From Chloroflexota bacterium (GTDB taxonomy: Bacteria > Chloroflexota > Anaerolineae > UBA1429), in assembly GCA_012513595.1 (NCBI GenBank), contig JAAZBY010000031.1:1-5990 (forward strand): a stretch of 5,990 nt of DNA, given 5' to 3'. Shown here in pieces: positions 1 through 5,587 of this stretch (positions within the stretch are counted from its first letter, which is position 1; each line of letters starts with the position of its first letter). Both the position numbers and the translations under genes were made by a program. The notes under the pieces are model-generated. The model was not told where the DNA came from. It ran no database searches and worked only from the letters and a program-made list of their open reading frames with translations.

Positions 1-22
1 CTATCGATCCTGTCAGTCCTGG

Positions 23-364
23 CTATCTTCCCGCCCCCGCGGGTGAGGGCGCGGGGCGGCCCGCTTCGCCGTGCGGGGAGGTGGGGGCCTTCCTAGGAGG
101 GGTGGCGGGCGTGGGGCGGGCGGGCGGGCGCGGCGCCGGCCACACGGGGGCCTGCCCCTCGATGACGCCCCAATCCCCAATCGTGAGGCGCGTGGCGCGC
201 AGGTTGTCAGCCGGAACGGGCACCCAGGAGGGCGACCTGGGGCAAAGCCCACGCGCCGTGCTGCGGCGCGGTTCGCCGCCCGCCAGGGGGCGGGCCTGAG
301 CTTCGAGAACGGCCCAGCCCAGGGCGAACAGAACGACGGCGAGTGCGAGCGGGTACATCCCCAT
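23..364 (-). CDS. Small protein with N-terminal hydrophobic segment and Pro-rich tail, unknown function
   Basis: Predicted 113-aa protein of no family I recognise. The start is well supported: on the minus strand AAAGGAGG lies 6 nt before the ATG, with a second in-frame ATG two codons later. Residues about 4-20 are a continuous hydrophobic stretch (LALAVVLFALGWAVL), followed by AQA, which could be a signal-peptidase site or the end of a membrane anchor. No Lys or Arg precedes the segment while several Arg follow it (R25, R33, R34), so a tail on the cytoplasmic side is possible. Residues about 47-72 (with NLRATRLTIGDWGVIEG) look like a short ordered element. The last ~40 residues are about one third proline, with Ala, Arg and Gly, and are probably disordered. 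It lies 160 bp downstream of the glycosidase gene, beyond a strong terminator-like hairpin, so it probably has its own promoter. The hydrophobic start and the RBS are direct observations; membrane location is inference. Confidence 0.62.
   Translation of the reverse strand: MGMYPLALAVVLFALGWAVLEAQARPLAGGEPRRSTARGLCPRSPSWVPVPADNLRATRLTIGDWGVIEGQAPVWPAPRPPARPTPATPPRKAPTSPHGEAGRPAPSPAGAGR
113..128 (+). other. G-quadruplex-forming motif inside the Pro-rich tail coding region
   Basis: The plus strand reads GGGG-C-GGG-C-GGG-C-GGG, four G-runs with one-base loops, the most stable class of quadruplex motif. The run is on the template strand of the minus-strand gene; its C-rich complement encodes part of the proline-rich tail (Pro-Ala-Arg-Pro). 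It may be just a consequence of proline codons in GC-rich DNA. Confidence 0.5.
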
Positions 365-370
365 GCTGGA

Positions 371-378
371 CCTCCTTT
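371..378 (-). promoter_or_regulatory. Ribosome binding site of the small Pro-rich protein gene
   Basis: The minus strand reads AAAGGAGG, close to the ideal anti-16S complement, and is separated by 6 nt (TCCAGC) from the ATG at 364. This site decides the reading frame, because an overlapping minus-strand frame starting at 399 has nothing comparable. Confidence 0.75.
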
Positions 379-400
379 GCTGGGTGACTCTGCCCCCATC

Positions 401-451
401 GTAACGAGGCGCCGTTACATCGCGGTGAGCCGCCGGTTACAGCCCAGTAAC
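401..451. promoter_or_regulatory. Cluster of four GTTAC/GTAAC half-sites, candidate operator
   Basis: Four copies of the same pentamer lie in 51 bp: GTAAC at 401-405, GTTAC at 414-418, GTTAC at 436-440 and GTAAC at 447-451. The first pair forms the dyad GTAACG-6 nt-CGTTAC. The second pair forms GTTAC-6 nt-GTAAC. The two inner copies also sit in a longer imperfect direct repeat (GGCGCCGTTACA and CGCCGGTTACA) spaced 22 bp apart, about two helical turns. The cluster lies 37-87 bp upstream of the start of the small minus-strand gene, where an operator is expected. It is A/T-containing sequence in very GC-rich DNA, which makes chance recurrence less likely. The regulator is unknown. Confidence 0.4.
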
Positions 452-491
452 AAAGCCGCGCCGCGCACGGAGCGCTCCGGGCGCGGCGCGG
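447..491 (-). terminator. Rho-independent-type terminator downstream of the glycosidase gene
   Basis: CCGCGCCGCGC (456-466) pairs perfectly over 11 bp with GCGCGGCGCGG (481-491). The 14 nt between them contain a 12-bp perfect palindrome, CGGAGCGCTCCG (468-479), that extends the stem after one A/G mismatch. Read on the minus strand, the hairpin is followed by CTTTGTTACT, a short and imperfect U-tract. It starts 33 nt after the TGA of the glycosidase gene, so it most probably ends that transcript. The stem is very stable but the U-tract is weak, so termination efficiency is uncertain. Confidence 0.65.
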
Positions 492-524
492 TAGTCTATG
501 CGTGCGGGCGGCCCCGCGGCGCGG

Positions 525-3500
525 TCAGTTGCGCCCCAGGCGCACCTGGCCGATGAGCCCCCAGGCCTTCAGTACATAGTCGGGCGTGTAGGTCTCGTCG
601 GTGCGGCGGAAAGAGCGCCAGTCGGTCCAGGCCTCGCGGCCGGTGGCCAGGTGCAGCGGCCCCAGCATGTTCCGCGGGCTGGAGACGACCTCTATGCCGA
701 TGTCGTTGTGCCCCAGGCGCAGGCTGGAGGTGATGTCCAGCCCGTTCGCGTCAGCCCAGGGGATGTGCCCCACCACCTCGCCGTTGACGTGCACGGCCAC
801 GTGGACGGCCTCGTACTCGCCGAGCCAGACGCGCACCGGGCCTTCGGCCGGGTCGAACTCCAGGCTGCCGTGATAGATCATGCTGCCGGCATAGTGCGGG
901 TAGCCCTGCGTGGTCCAGTCGCCAAAGTGCAGGCGGGCCGGCTCGGCGACGATGCGCCGATCGCGCGTCACGCCAAAGTCGCCCAAGAGGAAGCAGTCCT
1001 CGATCTCCATATAGTTGGTATAGGCGCAGGAGAGCTCCAGCACGTTCTCACCGGCCTGCAGGCCGGGCAGGGGCACCTTGTGGAAGGCCCGGTCGAGGTA
1101 CCAGCCCACCACCTCGGTCGGCACCGGCCGGCCGTTCAGTAGGATGGTGAACTGCGGCGCGCCCTCCACCAGCAAGTAGAGCGGGCCGGAGGGCGCCACG
1201 TCGACGTCGATGGTGAAGCGCAGCGCCAGCCGGGCGCCGTCGGCGGCGTGCGGCTGCCGCGCCCAGCCGTAGCGCTGCGGGAGGCCGTTGCGATAGTTGG
1301 GCGGCATTCCCAGCGCCTCGCGCACGGCGTGCTGGGCCCGCCAGACTTCCATCTCCTCCGACCAGGCGCCCTCCTCCAGGCGGTACTGGCAGGTGTCGAG
1401 GGTCAGCACGTTGGGGTCCGTCCTGGTAAAGGCGCAGGTGGGGCCCAGGTAGGTGCCCACCAGGCCACGGCCGTAACGCCGGATGTCACGCAGCGGCTCT
1501 GCGGGGGGCGCGAACGGCTCGCCGGCGGGGTCCACCACGTAGAGGCGTGAGGCGGCGGGGCCCATCTCGGCGCGGAAGCAGAGCCGCCCGTCGCGCTCCT
1601 CCGCGGCGATGGGGCGGACCTCTCCGGTGAGCGGGTCCCACTCCTCGAGCCGGCCGCTCCCCTCCAGGGCCATGTCGAGGACCTGGCCGCTGTGGCGGTC
1701 GCCGTTGAAGAGCATGTAGGCGTAGCCGCCGTCGTCGAGGGCGCGCTGCATGGCCAGGACCGCGGCAGCCTCCTGCCCGGGCACGGTGCGCAGGCTCACG
1801 CGGCGGGGCAGGTGCGCCTCGAGCGCGGCCTGCAGCCCGGAGCGATCGGGGAGCACCGTCACGCCGCGGCGCGCCAGGAGCTCGGCCAGGCGAACGTCGG
1901 GGCGCCCCTCGATCATGGTCGGCGTTGGCTCCACGGCGATGACGGTGCCGCCGGCGTCCAGGAACTGGTCCAGGAGGTCCACGGTGCTGGCCAAGAGGGT
2001 GCGCGTGTCCGGCGGGATGACGACGACCCGGTAGGTCGCCTGGCCCACGCGCAGGGCGCCGCCGTCGACGCCCCCCGCCTCGGCCATGATCATCTCATCG
2101 CCAAAGTCAAAGTCATAGTGGGTGGCCAGGGCCGCCCGGGCAAAGTCGTTCAACGCCTCGCTGTAGTGGTTGGCGAGGGCCACGGAATCGTCCGACTGGC
2201 CCACGATGCTCCACCCGGTAGCGATCGGGTGCAGCATCAGCACGTCGCGGACGGGCTGGCCGGCGCTGCCCACCAGGCCGAGCCGCGCGAAATAGTCCTC
2301 CACCACGGGGTTGTACTTCCACCAGGTGGTCTGGTACGAAAAGGCGGGCGGATAGTCGCGCTTGCGGCAGCCGCGAATCGAGTAGAGCGCCAGGTGCTGG
2401 CAGCGCAGGTTCACCCCCTGGACGTACTGCCAGTCCCCCACCCACTTTTGCCCCTCGAAGGTGAACTCCCACGACGAGCAGCCGTAGGTCTCCGAGAGCA
2501 CCCAGTCGCGGCCGAACTGGTGGGCCACGCTGGTCGCTTCCTTGATGGTGAGGTTCTCGTGGTTCTGCTCGGTGAGCATGTCGATGCCGGGGACGTGTTG
2601 GTAGCGCAGGTGCGGCATGGTGGCCCCGCCGCGCTGGATGCCCAGGCCCATCTCCTGCTCATACAGGTAGTGCCCGGTAAAGGCCACACCCTGCTGCTCG
2701 CACCAGTCCGACAGCTGCTTGGAGTAGGCCGCGACGAAGCGCTCGGTGATCGTCCACCAGTAGTCGTGGCGGGCCTGGCAGGCCCCCTCGCCCTCATAGA
2801 AGAGCCAGGGGAGCACGTCGAGGAGGTCATACCCGCGCCTCGCGGCGAAAAAGGCGGGCAGGCCGTCGGTCCAGGGGAGCATGGGCAGGCCCGAGTCGAC
2901 GTGGGCGGCATAGATGTTCGGCTCATCGGTAAAGATGCCGGGCACCGCCGCGCCGAAATCCTCGCCCACCTCGCGCCGGTAGGCCTCGTAGGTGATCTCC
3001 AGGAAGGCAGCCACCGCGTCGGGGTTGAGGTTGTCCGAGTAGGACTCGTTGTTGAACCGCTCATTGCGAGACGAGATCTCCCGCCGGAAGATCAGGAAGG
3101 TCTCACCGGCCCCGAGCGCGCCGGGGGCGGCGGGGTCCACGCGGCGCAGGGCGCTCAGCGCCCCATCGCCAACCTGCCCAGCAAACAGGGCCAGCAGATC
3201 GGCGCCCGCTGCGGGCGGCGCGGCTGCCTCTTCGACGGTCACCAGCTTGGCGCGGTAGGCGTCTCCGCGGGCCGAGACCAGCCCCCCGGCCGCGCCCGAG
3301 GGCCAGCGGTCCTCGTCATACAGCCAGGCGCCCATCCCCTCCTCGCGGGCCACGCGCACCGCCTCGCGGATGCACTCCAGCCACTCGGGAGACATGTAGA
3401 CCGTCTCCAGCCCGTCGCGCGAGTGCATGAAAAAGCCGCCCATGCCGTGGGCCTTCATGTCCCGGATCTGGCGGGCCAGCTCGGCCGGCTCCAGCCGGTC

Positions 3501-3572
3501 ATTCCAGGACCAGAAGGGGGCGCTGCGGTATGCGATCGGTGGACGGCGAAAGCCGTCGCGAAGTGTGGTCAT
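525..3572 (-). CDS. GH106-like (alpha-L-rhamnosidase-type) glycoside hydrolase, cytoplasmic
   Basis: Predicted 1015-aa retaining- or inverting-type glycosidase of the alpha-L-rhamnosidase GH106 group (Glyco_hydro_106). It would release a terminal deoxysugar, probably L-rhamnose, from glycosides taken into the cell; no signal peptide is present. The N-terminal half carries the hallmark run PFWSWND (19-25), GMGGFFMHSRDGL (43-55) and YDEDRWPSG (85-93). FTDEP (214-218) and LSETYG (359-364) follow, making E217 and E361 the best-looking catalytic or metal-site carboxylates; I cannot assign acid and base. Residues about 440-575 look like a Rossmann-like domain of the kind found in GH42/GH106 enzymes (VLMLHP, VVVIPPDTRTL, FLDAGGTVIAVE). 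The C-terminal third (about 790-1015) contains two beta-sandwich, sugar-binding-like modules with ILLNGRPV and VHVNGEVVG. The start at 3572 (MTTLRDGF) is chosen over the 36-residue-longer frame because GGAGAGGA precedes it by 5 nt and the family homology begins directly after it. It is apparently monocistronic: a candidate promoter lies at 3611-3639 and a terminator downstream. Family assignment is firm; rhamnose specificity is inferred. Confidence 0.9.
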   Translation of the reverse strand: MTTLRDGFRRPPIAYRSAPFWSWNDRLEPAELARQIRDMKAHGMGGFFMHSRDGLETVYMSPEWLECIREAVRVAREEGMGAWLYDEDRWPSGAAGGLVSARGDAYRAKLVTVEEAAAPPAAGADLLALFAGQVGDGALSALRRVDPAAPGALGAGETFLIFRREISSRNERFNNESYSDNLNPDAVAAFLEITYEAYRREVGEDFGAAVPGIFTDEPNIYAAHVDSGLPMLPWTDGLPAFFAARRGYDLLDVLPWLFYEGEGACQARHDYWWTITERFVAAYSKQLSDWCEQQGVAFTGHYLYEQEMGLGIQRGGATMPHLRYQHVPGIDMLTEQNHENLTIKEATSVAHQFGRDWVLSETYGCSSWEFTFEGQKWVGDWQYVQGVNLRCQHLALYSIRGCRKRDYPPAFSYQTTWWKYNPVVEDYFARLGLVGSAGQPVRDVLMLHPIATGWSIVGQSDDSVALANHYSEALNDFARAALATHYDFDFGDEMIMAEAGGVDGGALRVGQATYRVVVIPPDTRTLLASTVDLLDQFLDAGGTVIAVEPTPTMIEGRPDVRLAELLARRGVTVLPDRSGLQAALEAHLPRRVSLRTVPGQEAAAVLAMQRALDDGGYAYMLFNGDRHSGQVLDMALEGSGRLEEWDPLTGEVRPIAAEERDGRLCFRAEMGPAASRLYVVDPAGEPFAPPAEPLRDIRRYGRGLVGTYLGPTCAFTRTDPNVLTLDTCQYRLEEGAWSEEMEVWRAQHAVREALGMPPNYRNGLPQRYGWARQPHAADGARLALRFTIDVDVAPSGPLYLLVEGAPQFTILLNGRPVPTEVVGWYLDRAFHKVPLPGLQAGENVLELSCAYTNYMEIEDCFLLGDFGVTRDRRIVAEPARLHFGDWTTQGYPHYAGSMIYHGSLEFDPAEGPVRVWLGEYEAVHVAVHVNGEVVGHIPWADANGLDITSSLRLGHNDIGIEVVSSPRNMLGPLHLATGREAWTDWRSFRRTDETYTPDYVLKAWGLIGQVRLGRN

Positions 3573-3577
3573 GCCAG

Positions 3578-3585
3578 TCCTCTCC
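3578..3585 (-). promoter_or_regulatory. Ribosome binding site of the GH106-like gene
   Basis: The minus strand reads GGAGAGGA followed by CTGGC and the ATG at 3572. The site overlaps another in-frame ATG at 3587, which argues against that codon as the start and against the longer frame beginning at 3680. Confidence 0.65.
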
Positions 3586-3610
3586 ATGGGTAAAGGGTAC
3601 CTCTGCAGAC

Positions 3611-3639
3611 AGTCTAGCCGGCGAACCCTCGGCGGGCAA
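3611..3639 (-). promoter_or_regulatory. Candidate sigma-70-type promoter of the GH106-like gene
   Basis: On the minus strand TTGCCC (3639-3634) is followed after exactly 17 nt by TAGACT (3616-3611). Each hexamer matches 4 of 6 consensus positions. Transcription would begin near 3604, giving a leader of about 32 nt that contains the RBS. This also makes the longer upstream start impossible. An 8-bp palindrome, TCTGCAGA (3602-3609), overlaps the predicted start of transcription. Confidence 0.35.
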
Positions 3640-3681
3640 GGAAGGGGCTCGGCGGGGCGGGAACGGTGGCGCGATTTCACG

Positions 3682-3695
3682 GCCCGTTTACGGGC
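3682..3695. promoter_or_regulatory. 14-bp palindrome, candidate operator in divergent intergenic region
   Basis: GCCCGT-TT-ACGGGC is a perfect 6-bp dyad with a 2-nt centre. It lies between two divergently transcribed genes, about 78 bp upstream of the plus-strand start and 43 bp upstream of the candidate -35 of the glycosidase promoter. Its size and position suit a dimeric regulator such as a LacI- or GntR-type protein, but the sequence does not match a specific consensus I know. Confidence 0.3.
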
Positions 3696-3713
3696 GGGCG
3701 GGCGTCAGGCGGG
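3692..3713 (+). other. G-rich run with quadruplex potential in divergent promoter region
   Basis: Four GGG runs (3692-3694, 3696-3698, 3700-3702, 3711-3713) have loops of 1, 1 and 8 nt. The run overlaps the right arm of the 14-bp palindrome and lies 60-81 bp before the start of the plus-strand gene. It could fall in that gene's promoter or leader. Confidence 0.35.
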
Positions 3714-3759
3714 TAGAGTCGGATCGTCTGAGGCAGTGTGCGCTCTAGCGAGACGGGCC

Positions 3760-3766
3760 GGGGGAG
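3760..3766 (+). promoter_or_regulatory. Ribosome binding site of the 115-aa unknown gene
   Basis: GGGGGAG lies 6 nt (CGAACC) before the ATG at 3773. It supports translation of the plus-strand frame in a region where no minus-strand gene competes. I found no convincing -35/-10 pair for this gene; TAGAGT at 3714-3719 is a possible -10 without a matching -35. Confidence 0.55.
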
Positions 3767-3772
3767 CGAACC

Positions 3773-4120
3773 ATGCTCATTCTGAACGAGACCTACCAAC
3801 CGATTCGGTGGCTGGCATCCTTCCTGTTCTGCCACAGCGAGCGCGCCGGAGAGGCCACCATCCTGCGCTTCTGCGGGCGGCTGATGGCCTACGTGCCGCA
3901 GCACGAGCGGGCCTACTATGCCTGGGTGCTCAGCGTGGTCTATCGCCCGGCGCAGCGCCTCTCAGAGCGGCAGTTCAGCCCGTCGCACCTGCGGGTCTGC
4001 GTGTGGGGGCGCTTTGAGTTCGGCGTCGTGTTGGGCCACTGGCTGCTGGGGCTGCGCCTCGGGGAGCCGCTGGTGTGGCTGCGGCGCACCGCGGAGACGC
4101 TGGTCACCGCGCTGCCCTGA
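3773..4120 (+). CDS. Hypothetical 115-aa protein, convergent with the reductase gene
   Basis: I do not recognise this protein. It is basic and rich in Trp, Tyr, Phe and Arg, with three cysteines (C20, C34, C76) that form no obvious metal motif. The most hydrophobic stretch, about residues 82-96 (EFGVVLGHWLLGLRL), is short and interrupted by His and Arg, so a true membrane span is doubtful. No signal peptide is seen. The first residues, MLILNETYQPI, resemble the opening of some HNH nucleases, but no HNH motif follows. Evidence that it is real: a good RBS, its own 200-bp upstream intergenic region, and an aromatic-rich composition unlike random antisense frames, which here are Ala/Arg/Gly/Pro-rich. 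Its last 17 bp overlap the 3' end of the reductase gene on the opposite strand, so both mRNAs end without a separating terminator. Confidence 0.6.
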   Translation: MLILNETYQPIRWLASFLFCHSERAGEATILRFCGRLMAYVPQHERAYYAWVLSVVYRPAQRLSERQFSPSHLRVCVWGRFEFGVVLGHWLLGLRLGEPLVWLRRTAETLVTALP

Positions 4121-5201
4121 ACCCCGAGCCGGCCGGGACGCGCCAGCCCGCCGCGGCGGCCCGTTCGGCCAGCGCCTGCGGCGAATGGCGGAACGCCCCG
4201 TGCTCGAGGGTGCCCGCCGCCAGACCCTCCAACACGGCCGCAATGGTCCCGTTGACGGGGGCCGGCAGGCCCAGCCGGGCCGCCTCGCGGGCCACCGCCC
4301 CGTTCAGATAGGTCACTTCGGATTCGCTCCGCCCCCGCTCCAGGTCGATCTGGAGCGACGGCTTCTTGCCGCCCCTGGCCCCGCCCACCATGCGCCGCAA
4401 GAGCGCCCGCGCCAGGCCCTGCGGCGCCCGCTCGAGCAGCCAGGCCAGCACGTCCACCGGGTAGCCGGGCAGCCGCGCCGGGCGCACGCCTGCCGCGTGC
4501 ATCACGGCCAGCGCCTCGCGGACGGCCGCGGCCTCCAAGGCGTAGAGCAGGTCCTCGGCATACACCTCGGCGGGGGATAGGCCGGTGATGGCCGGCACGG
4601 CGTTGGCCATCATGTTCAGCAGCAGTTTCGACCAGCGAATCGCCCGGCCATCGGGGCAGGCCCGGCAGCGCACCCCGGCGCGCTGGAACATCGCGACGAG
4701 CGGCTCCACCGGGGCGCCCTCGGGCACATACGGCGCCAGGCAGAGGCCGCCGCCCTTGCCGCGCACCTCATAGTGGGCCATGTCGCGCACGGCCACCACC
4801 GCGGTGATGACGCCCGTTACCAGGGCGCTCGGCGGAAGCAGGCCGGCGGCGATCTCGTCTCCGCCGACGCCGTTCTGGATCAGCACAACCCGCCCGCGGC
4901 CGGCGCTGACGAACGGCTGCAGCAGGCGCGCGGCCTCGGCGGTGTCGAAGGCTTTGACGGTGACGATGGCCAGGTCAAACCCCGCGGCAGCCTCGCCCGT
5001 GACGAGGTCCTCGATCCGCTCGGCCGCCGTCACCCCCGTGACGAGGCGCTCGGCGCCGCCCTGCACGATCGTCACCCCCCGCGCGCGCACGCGCGCGACG
5101 TAGGCGGCGCGCCCGAGCAGGCCGACCTGGTGGCCGTCCGCGGCCAGCGCCGCGCCGAGGTACGACCCGATGGCCCCCGCGCCCACGACGACGATCCTCA
5201 T
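4104..5201 (-). CDS. Ketopantoate-reductase-family NAD(P)H dehydrogenase (2-dehydropantoate 2-reductase-like)
   Basis: Predicted 365-aa protein of the ApbA/PanE family, which reduces 2-dehydropantoate to pantoate with NADPH or related 2-oxo acids. The N-terminal Rossmann domain starts at the first residues with GAGAIG (7-12). VTVKAFD (81-87, K83) and IQNGVG (108-113, N110) are the usual cofactor and substrate loop motifs. The C-terminal helical domain has RWSKLLLNMMAN (189-200), where K192 corresponds to the catalytic Lys. It also has PSLQIDLERGRSESEV (281-296), where S282 and E295 fit the substrate-binding Ser and Glu of the E. coli enzyme. It is somewhat longer than the usual ~300-340 residues, with an insertion around 240-280. 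The ATG at 5201 overlaps the TGA of the DUF1667 gene (ATGA). The only SD-like sequence, GGGAAGG, is 13 nt away, so expression probably relies on translational coupling. The catabolic-looking operon makes a role outside pantothenate synthesis plausible, so panE is not assigned. Confidence 0.88.
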   Translation of the reverse strand: MRIVVVGAGAIGSYLGAALAADGHQVGLLGRAAYVARVRARGVTIVQGGAERLVTGVTAAERIEDLVTGEAAAGFDLAIVTVKAFDTAEAARLLQPFVSAGRGRVVLIQNGVGGDEIAAGLLPPSALVTGVITAVVAVRDMAHYEVRGKGGGLCLAPYVPEGAPVEPLVAMFQRAGVRCRACPDGRAIRWSKLLLNMMANAVPAITGLSPAEVYAEDLLYALEAAAVREALAVMHAAGVRPARLPGYPVDVLAWLLERAPQGLARALLRRMVGGARGGKKPSLQIDLERGRSESEVTYLNGAVAREAARLGLPAPVNGTIAAVLEGLAAGTLEHGAFRHSPQALAERAAAAGWRVPAGSGFRAAR

Positions 5202-5587
5202 GCGGGCGGATGTGCCTTCCCGGCGGCGGCCACCTCGCGAGAAGCAACGATGTCGATGCCCGTGCCCAGGGCGTCGGGCAGGATGACCTGCCGCTCGGCC
5301 ACCGGCGCCGCGACCTCGACCTGGCGCAGGCGTGCGGCCACCTGGAGCACGAGCCCCTTCGGGAGGGGCGCCGCCGAGCGCACCGGCACCAGCGGCCACT
5401 CCCCCCCGCGCACGCGCACGGTAGTGGTCAGGGTGCGGCGCGGATCGCTCAGCTCCTCGCGGACGAAAGCCTGCCCGCGCGCGCAGGCCTGCCCCTTGGT
5501 CCCCATCAGTTCGCCGCCCTCCACGATGGCCTCGATGGTGCAGCCCACCGGGCAGGTCACGCAGATGAACTCGCGCTGCTCGCTCAC
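5198..5587 (-). CDS. DUF1667 protein with four-cysteine (putative Fe-S) motif
   Basis: Predicted 129-aa protein matching the DUF1667 family along its whole length. The N-terminus has CVTCPVGC with C9, C12 and C16, followed by C35 in GQACARGQ. This CxxCxxxC...C pattern resembles the N-terminal 4Fe-4S site of molybdopterin oxidoreductases. Next come the family signatures DPRRTLTTTVRV, WPLVPVRS, PLPKG, and near the C-terminus LGTGIDIVAS. Members are commonly encoded beside GlpA/GlpB-like FAD dehydrogenases and may supply an electron-transfer subunit; the biochemical role is not established. The start is GTG at 5587, with GGAGG 7 nt upstream. This GTG overlaps the TGA of the preceding oxidoreductase gene (GTGA), and the gene's own TGA overlaps the next ATG (ATGA), so the three proteins are likely made in fixed proportion. 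Confidence 0.9.
   Translation of the reverse strand: MSEQREFICVTCPVGCTIEAIVEGGELMGTKGQACARGQAFVREELSDPRRTLTTTVRVRGGEWPLVPVRSAAPLPKGLVLQVAARLRQVEVAAPVAERQVILPDALGTGIDIVASREVAAAGKAHPPA

Noticed and set aside
1..22. Possible end of another gene or a terminator at the left edge
   Set aside because: The 22 bases beyond the small gene's stop show no stem-loop, frame or motif that can be judged.
71..1142. Plus-strand open frames at 71-556 and 498-1142
   Set aside because: They run antisense to the small Pro-rich gene and the glycosidase 3' end, cross the terminator hairpin, and have low-complexity Arg/Gly/Pro composition without domain homology.
1692..3593. 633-codon open frame on the plus strand, antisense to the glycosidase
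   Set aside because: It is an antisense shadow of GC-rich coding sequence. It has no recognisable domain, a His/Gly/Ala/Val/Arg-rich composition and no supporting RBS, and it lies opposite a certain family member.
3573..3680. 36-residue N-terminal extension of the glycosidase
   Set aside because: The extension (Arg/Pro-rich) has no family similarity, overlaps the RBS and the candidate promoter, and its start at 3680 lacks a good RBS.
3773..3805. HNH-nuclease-like opening (LILNETYQPI) in the 115-aa protein
   Set aside because: Only about ten residues resemble the family start. No HNH, CxxC or other catalytic motif follows, so function was not assigned from it.
4148..4159. 12-bp palindrome CCGCCGCGGCGG after the plus-strand gene, as a terminator
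   Set aside because: It has almost no loop and no T-tract, and it lies within reductase coding sequence (Ala/Arg codons); chance in GC-rich DNA is sufficient.
5202..5399. 66-residue N-terminal extension of the reductase
   Set aside because: The Rossmann motif begins immediately at the ATG at 5201. The extension is Gly/Ala/Arg/Pro-rich and overlaps the DUF1667 gene in another frame.
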